A stretch of DNA of 64,000 nucleotides. Source: G963665925 sp963678925. Lineage in GTDB: Bacteria; Bacillota; Clostridia; Peptostreptococcales; Acidaminobacteraceae. A program made the translations under genes and the position numbers. Positions 32,805 to 41,126 of this stretch are shown piece by piece. The DNA is taken from NCBI GenBank assembly GCA_963678925.1, contig OY787533.1, forward strand, positions 1,984,001 to 2,048,000. Reading direction: 5' to 3'. The notes beneath the pieces are model-generated. The model ran no database searches, was not told the origin of the DNA, and saw only the letters and a list, made by a program, of their open reading frames with translations. Each line of letters opens with the position of its first letter. Position 1 is the first letter of the stretch.

Positions 32805-34157
32805 ATGAAGGACCTTTTTGCCGTAGCCGGTATTGTGGCGTGCATAGCCGTGAGCCTGATGACAGGGGTCTCCCTGGCCATCGGATTCATAGCCGCAATC
32901 CTGCTGTGCGCATTCTTTCAGACCGGAAATTTCAGCGTCAAACCAGCCCTTCAGTCCATGTGGAAGGCTGTCGCTGAGGTCAAGATGCTGTATGTGATCA
33001 TCCTGCTCATCGGCGCATCGGTTTCATCCTGGCTTGCAGGCGGTGTGGTTCAGACCATCATGGTCTACGGACTGCGGGCCATGCTCGGTAAGAATGTCGT
33101 TCTGATGACATTTGCCATAACAGCTGCTGCAGGCTACTTCATGGGAACGGCAATAGGTACGATCAGTACCTTTGGGATCGCCATACTCGGCATCGGGGCC
33201 GCATTTGGCATTCCATTGCCCATCCTTCTGGGGGCGGCTGTTTCAGGTGCCTTTGTATCAGACAAGATTTCACCCCTGTCAGGACTGATGAATCTGACGC
33301 TTGCTGGCGCCGGGGCCAAGTACCGTGATGTTGTGAAGACCATGTGTGTCACATTCATTCCGACATTAGTGATTTCCGGCCTTTTTTATCAGTTCGTCGG
33401 CATGCGTTTTGTTTCCGCGGATGCCGGACAGGTCATGGCCATAGATCAGGCCATGCGCGAGGCTTTTGTCATACATCCGGGACTTTTTCTCCTGCCGGTT
33501 ACTGTTGTGGTGCTGGCCCTAAGCGGGAAGCCGTCCATATTTTCCATTGGAACGGGTGTGCTGACCGGTGTGGCTTTTTCTGTGATCATACAGGGGAACG
33601 GACTGGTTGAAACCCTTCGCGCCATCCTATTTGGATTTCAGGCACATACGGGTGACGGTCTCCTTGACGGCATTTTGAAGTCAGGGGGCATGGTGGGTAT
33701 GGTTGAAGTCATACTCATTGTCATGTGTGCGGTTGCCCTGAGTGACTTCCTTGAACTATCAGGGATGAATGCACGTATCTTCGGAAAGTACTTTGATCGT
33801 GCCAAAAACGGCAATCAGCTGCTCGTAGTCAGCGGTGCAATCAGCATTGTGCTGACGGCCCTTACCTGCGATCAGACAGCGGGCATCGTACTGCCCCTGA
33901 AAATACTTAGAAAACGGGCAGGTTCCTTTGGCATCGACCCGGCAATGGTCGTTCGGACAATTTCTGACACGGGAACCATTGTCGCGCCGCTTATGCCATG
34001 GAACATAAATGCCTTGATCATTATTGGCATTACGGGTATCGGGGCTATGGAATACGCCCCATATGCAGTACTTTGCATAGTGGCACCCCTTGTCAGCATG
34101 ACCCACCTGTTTGTCATGTCCAAGTTTTATTTGAAAAACACAAAAAATGCCGCTTAA
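32805..34157 (+). CDS. NhaC-family Na+/H+ antiporter
   Basis: A 450-residue membrane protein with about 11-12 helices that probably exchanges sodium for protons (some relatives take malate/lactate). Family-like segments are GTAIGTISTFGIAILGIG, SGAFVSDKISPLSGLMNLT, LTALTCDQTAGIVLPLKIL and SDTGTIVAPLMPWN. The ATG at 32805 lies behind a GGGGG stretch and 13 bp after the DUF1292 gene. The frame could start earlier inside that gene, but the family N-terminus fits 32805. Confidence 0.85.
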   Translation: MKDLFAVAGIVACIAVSLMTGVSLAIGFIAAILLCAFFQTGNFSVKPALQSMWKAVAEVKMLYVIILLIGASVSSWLAGGVVQTIMVYGLRAMLGKNVVLMTFAITAAAGYFMGTAIGTISTFGIAILGIGAAFGIPLPILLGAAVSGAFVSDKISPLSGLMNLTLAGAGAKYRDVVKTMCVTFIPTLVISGLFYQFVGMRFVSADAGQVMAIDQAMREAFVIHPGLFLLPVTVVVLALSGKPSIFSIGTGVLTGVAFSVIIQGNGLVETLRAILFGFQAHTGDGLLDGILKSGGMVGMVEVILIVMCAVALSDFLELSGMNARIFGKYFDRAKNGNQLLVVSGAISIVLTALTCDQTAGIVLPLKILRKRAGSFGIDPAMVVRTISDTGTIVAPLMPWNINALIIIGITGIGAMEYAPYAVLCIVAPLVSMTHLFVMSKFYLKNTKNAA

Positions 34158-34200
34158 GTAATTTAAGCGGCATCTGCATAAGCGGCATTTTACCATTTTG
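34147..34200. terminator. Terminator hairpin overlapping the nhaC-like stop codon
   Basis: ATGCCGCTTAA (34147-34157, including the stop) pairs with TTAAGCGGCAT (34163-34173). A further AAGCGGCATTTT follows, giving an alternative pairing. It lies between convergent genes. Confidence 0.65.
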
Positions 34201-34864
34201 TTCCCAGAGACAGGGATTTTGGAAGACCGCGCTTTTTTTTCGTGCCGAAAAAGCCTTTGGTGTCTTCTGACTCATAAATCATGTCCCACATGTTATCGTA
34301 GAGCTTTCTGCGAAGGGTGTTGATGGACAGGGTGGTATAGACGCCTGAAAGCATGCACATGCCCTCCATCCATGCCAGAAGCTCGAGTGCGAGGTTCTGC
34401 GGATCGAGGCTGGAACGGATTTCACCGCTTTTTTGACCGTTTTTGATAATGGCTTCAAGTGTCGATGCAAGACCGTCGTAGTAGGCATTGATGCGGACCT
34501 GAAGGGCTGGAAAGTGATTGAGACTCGTCCGAAGGAGTGCCAGCAGGTCATAGGGCTTGTCAAAATGACTGCCGGAGAGCAGCGAAAGCTCGCTGTTCAC
34601 TTCAATGACGGCATTGAAAAAACGTTCCAGGTTATGGCGCGCTGAAGAATCCTTGTCATAGGGTATGATGACTTTTTCTTCAATGGATGAAAGCAAAAAG
34701 TCGATGGAGGCTTCAAATATGGTGTCCTTGTTCTTAAAATGATGGTACAGGGATGGTTTTTTAATCCCAACCTCTGCTGCAATGGTGGACAATGAGGCCT
34801 TTTCATAGCCGTAATTCAGAAAATTCTTAATAGCTGCACGAACAATTCTATCTTTAGTATGCAT
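34190..34864 (-). CDS. TetR-family transcriptional regulator
   Basis: A 224-residue TetR-type repressor. The DNA-binding domain (RIVRAAIKNFLNYGYEKASL, then IKKPSLYHHFKNKDTIFEA) occupies residues 6-50; the rest is helical ligand-binding sequence. It is divergent from the OPT transporter gene with only 67 bp between the starts, so it probably represses that gene and itself. The ligand is unknown. Confidence 0.9.
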   Translation of the reverse strand: MHTKDRIVRAAIKNFLNYGYEKASLSTIAAEVGIKKPSLYHHFKNKDTIFEASIDFLLSSIEEKVIIPYDKDSSARHNLERFFNAVIEVNSELSLLSGSHFDKPYDLLALLRTSLNHFPALQVRINAYYDGLASTLEAIIKNGQKSGEIRSSLDPQNLALELLAWMEGMCMLSGVYTTLSINTLRRKLYDNMWDMIYESEDTKGFFGTKKKRGLPKSLSLGTKW

Positions 34865-34872
34865 AACATCCT

Positions 34873-34914
34873 CCCTACCAAGCGTTAGGGATATTATAGC
34901 ACAATTGAAATTGT
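34873..34914. promoter_or_regulatory. Candidate TetR operators in the divergent spacer
   Basis: Two dyads lie in the 67-bp spacer: CCCTA-N8-TAGGG at 34873-34890 and ACAATT-GA-AATTGT at 34901-34914. Between them is the -10-like TATTATAG. Either could be the regulator's operator; the sequence does not decide. Confidence 0.45.
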
Positions 34915-34931
34915 AGTTGAAGGGAGCTCTT

Positions 34932-36866
34932 ATGGGGGAAAAAAGTGGGCTAAGGGGACTATCGGGATTGACCTCTCAGGATAATCAGACGTTCAGACCG
35001 TTCATATCTGCAGATAAAATGCTGCCTGAGTTCACGGGGACAGCACTTGTTATCGGTATTTTGCTTTCCGTGATTTTCGGTGCGGCCAATGCCTATCTCG
35101 GATTGAAGGTTGGAATGACCATATCGGCATCCATACCTGCGGCGGTCATATCAATGGGCGTTATTCGCGTTATCCTGAAAAAAGAGTCCATACTTGAAAA
35201 CAATATGGTGCAGACCATCGGGTCTGCGGGGGAGTCTCTGGCAGCGGGTGCCATCTTCACCCTGCCGGCGCTCTACATATGGATGGAGGACTGGGGACTT
35301 GGAACACCAAGTCTGCTCATGATCACAGCCATTGCACTTTGCGGGGGCGTTCTGGGCGTATTCTTTATGGTACCCCTGAGGAAGGCGCTCATCGTCAAGG
35401 AGCATGAGACGCTGCCCTTCCCTGAAGGCACGGCCTGTGCCGAAGTACTGCTTGCAGGGGAAGAGGGGGGCAAAAAAGCCGCTGCAACCTTTACAGGACT
35501 CGGTATCGGCGCAGTCTACAAGTTTCTCACGGGCGGGCTCAAGATATTTCCGGACCGTGTTGAATGGGTCATGCCCTGGTACAAGGATGCAGCCATTGGA
35601 ATGGACGCACTGCCTGCGCTCCTTGGCGTTGGATTCATCATCGGGCCTACGCTGTCGGCCTACATGTTTGCGGGGGCCATTATGGGGTGGATTGTTCTAA
35701 TTCCACTCATCAGCAATATTGGAAGTCTGGGATACATCGTCATGTATCCGGCGGACATTCCGCTGGGAGACATGACACATTGGGATATCTGGGACATGTA
35801 CATACGGTATATTGGTGCGGGTGCAGTCGCCTTTGGCGGACTTTTCGGACTGATCAAGTCTCTGCCGCTCATTGCACAGACCTTCGTGGAGGCCATGCGG
35901 GATTATGCATCTGGCGTGAGTGACAGCAGTATGCTGCGTACGGACAGGGACATGAGCATGCGGGTGGTTGTTTTTGGCGCCCTGATCATTGTGGTACTCA
36001 TGGCAGTGCTGCCCTTTATTGCGGTAGGCTATGGCGGTGCCGCACTCATTGCGGTTTTTGGATTTTTCTTTGCCACCGTGTCATCGCGGATTGTTGGTCT
36101 GGTCGGTTCTTCTTCGAATCCGGTTTCAGGAATGACCATAGCGACACTGGTGATTACAGGCATCATTTATAAGGCGTCGGGAACCAGCATGCAGTCAGGG
36201 ATGATTGCGACTCTGACCGTTGGAGCCATCATCTGTATCATTGCTTCCATGGCGGGCGATACCTCTCAGGACCTTAAGACCGGCTTTCTGGTCGGTGCGA
36301 CACCTTACAGACAACAGTACGGAGAACTTATTGGGGCGGTTGCATCCGCGCTGGCCATCGGCGTTGTGCTTTCGTGGCTCAACAATGCCTGGGGCTTTGG
36401 ATCATCAGAGCTTCCGGCACCTCAAGCGACCCTCATGCGTCTGGTTGTGGAAGGCGTCATTGGCGGCAATCTGCCGTGGGCCCTGGTTTTTACGGGCGTG
36501 GGAATTGGTTTGATGATAGAGCTGCTGGGTCTGCCTGTGCTGCCCATTGCAATTGGGCTCTATCTGCCGATTCATCTCTCGGTCCCTATTGTCATCGGCA
36601 GTCTGGTCCGCGGATTTCTTGACCGGCGCATGGATGATGATGAGCGAACGGCCATACGTGCCAAGTCAAAAATCGAGTCGGGAGTTCTCTATGCATCGGG
36701 TCTTATTGCGGGCGAGGGACTGGTTGGAATCATACTTGCAATATTTGCAGCCCTGGAGCTCCATATTGCACTGGGCGTCAGCCTGGGGCCGACAGGAACC
36801 CTGGTTTGCTTCAGCATACTGATCTACACGCTCATGCGGTATTCCATATTCAGCAAGTCCTATTAG
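34932..36866 (+). CDS. OPT-family oligopeptide transporter
   Basis: A 644-residue membrane protein with about 14-16 helices. SVIFGAANAYLGLKVGMTIS, LPFPEGTACAEVL, VGSSSNPVSGMTIATL and GDTSQDLKTGFLVGATP are hallmarks of the bacterial OPT family, which imports small peptides or metal chelates with protons. The ATG at 34932 is six bases after GGGAG; a TTG 15 bp earlier is less likely. A PqqD-like gene and a PepD dipeptidase follow in the same direction, supporting peptide uptake. Confidence 0.92.
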   Translation: MGEKSGLRGLSGLTSQDNQTFRPFISADKMLPEFTGTALVIGILLSVIFGAANAYLGLKVGMTISASIPAAVISMGVIRVILKKESILENNMVQTIGSAGESLAAGAIFTLPALYIWMEDWGLGTPSLLMITAIALCGGVLGVFFMVPLRKALIVKEHETLPFPEGTACAEVLLAGEEGGKKAAATFTGLGIGAVYKFLTGGLKIFPDRVEWVMPWYKDAAIGMDALPALLGVGFIIGPTLSAYMFAGAIMGWIVLIPLISNIGSLGYIVMYPADIPLGDMTHWDIWDMYIRYIGAGAVAFGGLFGLIKSLPLIAQTFVEAMRDYASGVSDSSMLRTDRDMSMRVVVFGALIIVVLMAVLPFIAVGYGGAALIAVFGFFFATVSSRIVGLVGSSSNPVSGMTIATLVITGIIYKASGTSMQSGMIATLTVGAIICIIASMAGDTSQDLKTGFLVGATPYRQQYGELIGAVASALAIGVVLSWLNNAWGFGSSELPAPQATLMRLVVEGVIGGNLPWALVFTGVGIGLMIELLGLPVLPIAIGLYLPIHLSVPIVIGSLVRGFLDRRMDDDERTAIRAKSKIESGVLYASGLIAGEGLVGIILAIFAALELHIALGVSLGPTGTLVCFSILIYTLMRYSIFSKSY

Positions 36867-36902
36867 AGACCGGGTGAAATTCTGCTTAAGGCGGTGTCTT
36901 GA

Positions 36903-37277
36903 TTGAAGAACAGCAAACTGAAAAAAAGCGAATTGAAGATTGGCAAGGCGGATAATTTTCTGGACCTTATTCCCCTGCGCAAGGCAGATCTTGACTGGCG
37001 TAGGGATGAAGAGGGTCTTGTGTCCATATATATTGAACGCAAGAGTTGGCTGGAAAGGGTGCTGAGACGGTTTCGGCATATTCCAGACCAGATGCGCATT
37101 GACCTTGATCAAGTGGGGAGTGCGGTCTTTGCCGCGATGGACGGCGGCAGGACAATCGGCGAAATATGCGCGGGATTGCAGCGTGAATTTGGCGAGTCTG
37201 TTGAACCCGTTTATGAACGGGTAGGTACATATATCAACATCCTTAGGAACAACGGTTTTATCGAACTGAAGAAATGA
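36903..37277 (+). CDS. PqqD-like small protein
   Basis: A 124-residue protein whose C-terminal two thirds (LDQVGSAVFAAMDGGRTIGE then ICAGLQREFG and a final NILRNNGFIEL) match the PqqD winged-helix fold. The first 60 residues are basic. No ATG is available before residue 64, so a TTG start at 36903 is proposed, with only a weak ribosome site. PqqD domains normally hold leader peptides of ribosomal peptide natural products for radical SAM enzymes; no such partner is visible. It lies 36 bp after the OPT transporter and 16 bp before pepD, in a likely operon. Confidence 0.72.
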   Translation: MKNSKLKKSELKIGKADNFLDLIPLRKADLDWRRDEEGLVSIYIERKSWLERVLRRFRHIPDQMRIDLDQVGSAVFAAMDGGRTIGEICAGLQREFGESVEPVYERVGTYINILRNNGFIELKK

Positions 37278-37293
37278 CAAGGGGGAAAGGCGT

Positions 37294-38754
37294 ATGGCAG
37301 GCAAATTGAGGGGCATTGAACCGACAGCTGTATTCGGATATTTTGAGGCCCTTACACAGATTCCACGGGAATCTGGAAACGAGAAGGCAGTCAGTGATTA
37401 TCTGGTAGACTTTGGTGAGGGTCTTGGGCTTGAGGTCATTCAGGATGAAGTGTTGAATGTCATCATTACCAAACCTGCGACGGCAGGGTATGAAAATGCA
37501 CCGCATGTGATTCTGCAGGGGCATATGGACATGGTCTGCGTCAAGGAGGATGACATGGTATTTGATTTTGAAACCGATGCCATTCCCCTTGTTCTGGATG
37601 GAGATTACATTCGTACGGCAGGAACGACACTCGGAGCCGATAACGGTATTGCAGTGGCCATGGCCATGGCGGTCCTGGCATCGGATCAGGTGAAGCATCC
37701 CAAAGTGACAGCCCTGTTCACCGTTGCAGAAGAGACGGGGATGGACGGTGTCATCGGCCTTAGGTCAGAGGATATCAGTGGTGATATTCTAATCAACATC
37801 GATTCAGAGGAAGAGGGAACGCTGCTGGCATCGTGTGCAGGCGGCGTGAACAATGTGGTCAGGCTGCCTTACGACCGGGTTTCTGTGAATGCCTTTAGGA
37901 CGTACACAGTCAAGGTGCGTGGTCTCAAGGGTGGTCACTCAGGTATGGAAATCAACCAAGGCAGAGCAAATGCCATCAAGGTGCTGGGCCGGGTTCTTGA
38001 CCGGGTGAAAGGACTGGAGGGCACACATGTCCTTTCGGTTTCAGGCGGTGACAAGATGAATGCAATTGCCAAGTATGCCGAGATGACGCTTGTTCTTGAG
38101 AGTGATTCCCAGGTGGAGGCCCTTGAGTCGCAAATAGCCATGCTTGACGCCCAGGTGAAAAATGAGTTTGAAACAGCCGATCCAGGCCTTGAAATCATTT
38201 TGGAGCCAGGTACAGAAGGGGGCGGTCAAAGTGTGCTGTCACTGCAAAGTACAGAGCGTCTGACAGGCATTCTCAGACTGATTCCATTCGGCGTTCAGAC
38301 CATGTCTGCCAATATCGCAGGCCTAGTGGAAAGCTCAAATAACATCGGGGTCCTGACCATGAACGATGAGGAGATTGTTTTCAGCAGTGCGGTTCGAAGC
38401 TCGGTCCGCTCGCTGAAGGATGAAATCAACAACCGCATTCAGTATGTGGCAGACCTGTGCGGGGCTCAGGTAGAGCTTGTTTCAGATTATCCGGAATGGC
38501 CCTACAAGGTGGACTCTCCAATCCGTGAGCTCATGTGCGCAACGTGGGAACGCATGTATTCAAGTGTCATGAAGGTGGATGCCATTCATGCCGGACTCGA
38601 GTGCGGTCTCCTAAAGGAAAAGGTGGGCGACATCGACATGATTTCCCTGGGACCAAACCTTTATGACGTGCATACGCCAAAGGAGCGCATGAGCATTTCG
38701 TCTGTGGCACGCGTTTATGATTTTCTTCTTGAAGTGCTGGCAGACATCAAATAG
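37294..38754 (+). CDS. pepD: Aminoacyl-histidine dipeptidase (PepD, M20 family)
   Basis: A 486-residue metallopeptidase that splits dipeptides such as Xaa-His in the cytoplasm. Metal-site motifs are present: QGHMDMV (His and Asp), GTTLGADNGIAVA, TVAEETGMDG (catalytic Glu-Glu) and NIDSEEEG, with the inserted lid-domain motif KGGHSGMEI and C-terminal HAGLECG. It follows the OPT transporter and PqqD-like gene, fitting use of imported peptides. GGGGGAAAGG precedes the ATG. Confidence 0.94.
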   Translation: MAGKLRGIEPTAVFGYFEALTQIPRESGNEKAVSDYLVDFGEGLGLEVIQDEVLNVIITKPATAGYENAPHVILQGHMDMVCVKEDDMVFDFETDAIPLVLDGDYIRTAGTTLGADNGIAVAMAMAVLASDQVKHPKVTALFTVAEETGMDGVIGLRSEDISGDILINIDSEEEGTLLASCAGGVNNVVRLPYDRVSVNAFRTYTVKVRGLKGGHSGMEINQGRANAIKVLGRVLDRVKGLEGTHVLSVSGGDKMNAIAKYAEMTLVLESDSQVEALESQIAMLDAQVKNEFETADPGLEIILEPGTEGGGQSVLSLQSTERLTGILRLIPFGVQTMSANIAGLVESSNNIGVLTMNDEEIVFSSAVRSSVRSLKDEINNRIQYVADLCGAQVELVSDYPEWPYKVDSPIRELMCATWERMYSSVMKVDAIHAGLECGLLKEKVGDIDMISLGPNLYDVHTPKERMSISSVARVYDFLLEVLADIK

Positions 38755-38831
38755 AGAAACTGCAGTCTGGTATCCGATTAAATGCCAGAAAAACGAACTC
38801 TAAAACGCAATAAAAGGATGAATGCATAAAG

Positions 38832-38873
38832 AAGGCGTTCCCGTATGTGCTGTCACATGGGGAGCGCCTTTTT
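38832..38873. terminator. Terminator hairpin between pepD and the PAS kinase
   Basis: AAGGCG-TTCCC-ATGTG (from 38832) pairs with CACAT-GGGA-CGCCTT (to 38870) around CTGT, with small internal bulges and a following TTT. The genes on either side are convergent. Confidence 0.7.
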
Positions 38874-38888
38874 GACTGGGTCCTTGAA

Positions 38889-40922
38889 TCAGTGTGTGTG
38901 GTCTTTTGAGGTGTCAAGCGGTATTTCAAGAAAGAACTGAACGCCCTCGTTGACACGACTTACTGCTCGAATGGTGCCCTTAAGACGTTCGGTCACCAGA
39001 TCATAGACAATATGCATGCCGAGCCCGGAGTTGCCCTCGGCTCTTTTGGTCGTAAAGAAGGGCTCAAAGACATGGGAGAGGGTTTCTTCATTCATGCCGA
39101 CACCATTGTCCCGGTATTCAATGAAGAGCATAGGCCCCTTCACATCAATATAAATTTGGATTTCGCCCTGTTTGTCATCGGTAAAGCCATGATCCAGGGA
39201 ATTCATGATGAAATTCGTGAAAATCTGAGAATAAATCCCGGGGTATGAGCTGATATTTAAGGCATCAGGACAAAGAATGCTGATTTTATGCGGTGTTTTC
39301 TTAATTGCGTTGTGCAGACTCAGAAGTATTTCATCCAAATACTTGCGCAGGTTGAACAGACGCTTTGATTCACTGATCTGGTCCGTGGCGATGTCCTTGA
39401 TGCTGAAGATCAAATCGGAAGCACGGTTCAAATTGGACAGCACAGTGCTGGATGCCAGCTCCACGTCTTCAAGGAAGTCGAGGAAGTCGCTCTTGGTAAG
39501 CTGGTTTTCCTGAAATTTCTTCATTGTGTTCGCCACTGTCTTTTTCAGGTATGAGGCTGTGGTGACACTCACGCCCATAGGCGTGTTGATTTCATGGGAA
39601 ATTCCGGGCAGCAGTTCGGACAAGTAAGCCTTTTGTTCTGAAATGGTCAACTTCTCAGTGGCATCGTCAATCATTTCGCGACTCTGCTTAAGGGCCCTAT
39701 TTTGCGTGTCTACTTGACTGAGGAGCTCCTGGTTGAGGTCTTTGATTTCCTCCTGGGCCTTCTTATGAAGTCGGATGTCTGTCCAGATGGCGTGCAGTAC
39801 CCGGGTCTTATTGTCCGGCATATGGGTGAAGCAGACATCCATGGGGATAGAGACCCCATTTTTTGTCCTATAGTACCATTCGAATCTGCAGGCGCCATCT
39901 CGGTAGGCGTCGTTGAACTGTTTCTTAATGAGCAGATAGGACTGCGTGCCGTCGGGCTGGTAGTCAGGCGAAATGTCCAGGGCTGTCTTGCCGATAATGT
40001 CGCTGGCGTCCAGATACTCCAGTATGTTCAGGGCGGCCTTGTTGCACTCGACGATTCTCTCGTTTTCAAAAAGAAGCATGGGTGTGGAGGACATGCTGAA
40101 GAGTGCCTGATACTTGGCTTCTATTTCAGATCCTCTGAGCTTAGCCAGTTTCAAGTCTGTGATATTTCGTCCTTCTGGAATGAGGAACTTGATGTTTCCA
40201 TTGGCATCCCGTATGGGCGTGATGCTGAAGTCAAAGTAATTAGGGACACCGTTGATGTCCGGGTGTATGGTTTCAAACCGCACGGATTCCCCATGAACGG
40301 CTTTTTCAATGCCGCGCCTCAGCTGCTGGCGGATTTCTTCGGAGTGATTCCACCAGGGCGTGTCCCAGAAGTATTTTCCAAGTACATCGGAAGGCCTTGC
40401 CCCAATCATTTTCAGGCTGGTGTTGTTGGCTTCAAGAAGAATACCGTCAACTGTGAGCAGGCCGATGAGCTGATAGGTGTTGTTGAAGATTGCCAGGAAT
40501 TTTTCTTCGGACTCGAAGAGGGCCTCTTCCGTTTGAAGCAGGTTGGTGATTTCCGTTGAAAAGTTGCACATGCCGTAGAGGACGCCGCTGTCGTCATAGA
40601 GCGGGAATTTGGTTGAATGATAGTTATGGAGTCCATCTTCAAGCAGGAGCTCATCGTCAAAGGAGAGGGGTCTTTCCGCCTCAATGACTTTCTTGTCAAG
40701 ACTTCTGGAAAGGTCTGCAATGGAACCGGGAAGTATGTCGATATCCTTTTGACCGTAGACCTCAGAGCGCTTGATATTTAAAAGCTCCTCATAGGTTCTG
40801 TTGACATAGAGATAACGCCCATCCAGATCCTTAATGTAGATAGCAGAAGGAATATGGTCCAGAATGCTGGGCGTTGAAGCGTGAATGTTCTTGCTGTAGT
40901 TTTTATGATTGTCGTTTGGCAT
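38889..40922 (-). CDS. Cytoplasmic multi-PAS sensor histidine kinase
   Basis: A 677-residue protein without evident membrane segments. Three PAS domains (about 18-130, 135-260 and 270-390) precede a coiled-coil, the H-box LLPGISHEINTPMGVSVTTA, the N-box FTNFIMNSLDHGF, DNGVGM and the G-box GNSGLGMHIVYDLV. This HATPase arrangement resembles the HisKA-like kinases with a long H-box helix. It should sense an internal signal and phosphorylate an unknown response regulator; none is encoded nearby. It is monocistronic and convergent with pepD. Confidence 0.9.
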   Translation of the reverse strand: MPNDNHKNYSKNIHASTPSILDHIPSAIYIKDLDGRYLYVNRTYEELLNIKRSEVYGQKDIDILPGSIADLSRSLDKKVIEAERPLSFDDELLLEDGLHNYHSTKFPLYDDSGVLYGMCNFSTEITNLLQTEEALFESEEKFLAIFNNTYQLIGLLTVDGILLEANNTSLKMIGARPSDVLGKYFWDTPWWNHSEEIRQQLRRGIEKAVHGESVRFETIHPDINGVPNYFDFSITPIRDANGNIKFLIPEGRNITDLKLAKLRGSEIEAKYQALFSMSSTPMLLFENERIVECNKAALNILEYLDASDIIGKTALDISPDYQPDGTQSYLLIKKQFNDAYRDGACRFEWYYRTKNGVSIPMDVCFTHMPDNKTRVLHAIWTDIRLHKKAQEEIKDLNQELLSQVDTQNRALKQSREMIDDATEKLTISEQKAYLSELLPGISHEINTPMGVSVTTASYLKKTVANTMKKFQENQLTKSDFLDFLEDVELASSTVLSNLNRASDLIFSIKDIATDQISESKRLFNLRKYLDEILLSLHNAIKKTPHKISILCPDALNISSYPGIYSQIFTNFIMNSLDHGFTDDKQGEIQIYIDVKGPMLFIEYRDNGVGMNEETLSHVFEPFFTTKRAEGNSGLGMHIVYDLVTERLKGTIRAVSRVNEGVQFFLEIPLDTSKDHTH

Positions 40923-41126
40923 GGCAATTCCCCTTTACTACGGTTTCCTATAATTAATACCCGATTAGATAATCCTCATTCAGTTTCCAGTTAAAAACAA
41001 TGAGGATACAATCATATGGGTGAAGGCTCTTTGCGGGAATATGAACATTTCTTTAGGGAAGTGATTTCTTTACGCGTTTTACTATGATAGAATAATGAGT
41101 GATTAAAATGAATATAGGAGGTCTGG

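Noticed and set aside
39702..40559. 285-codon plus-strand open frame opposite the PAS kinase
   Set aside because: It is antisense to a kinase with clear PAS motifs in that stretch and shows no domain of its own.
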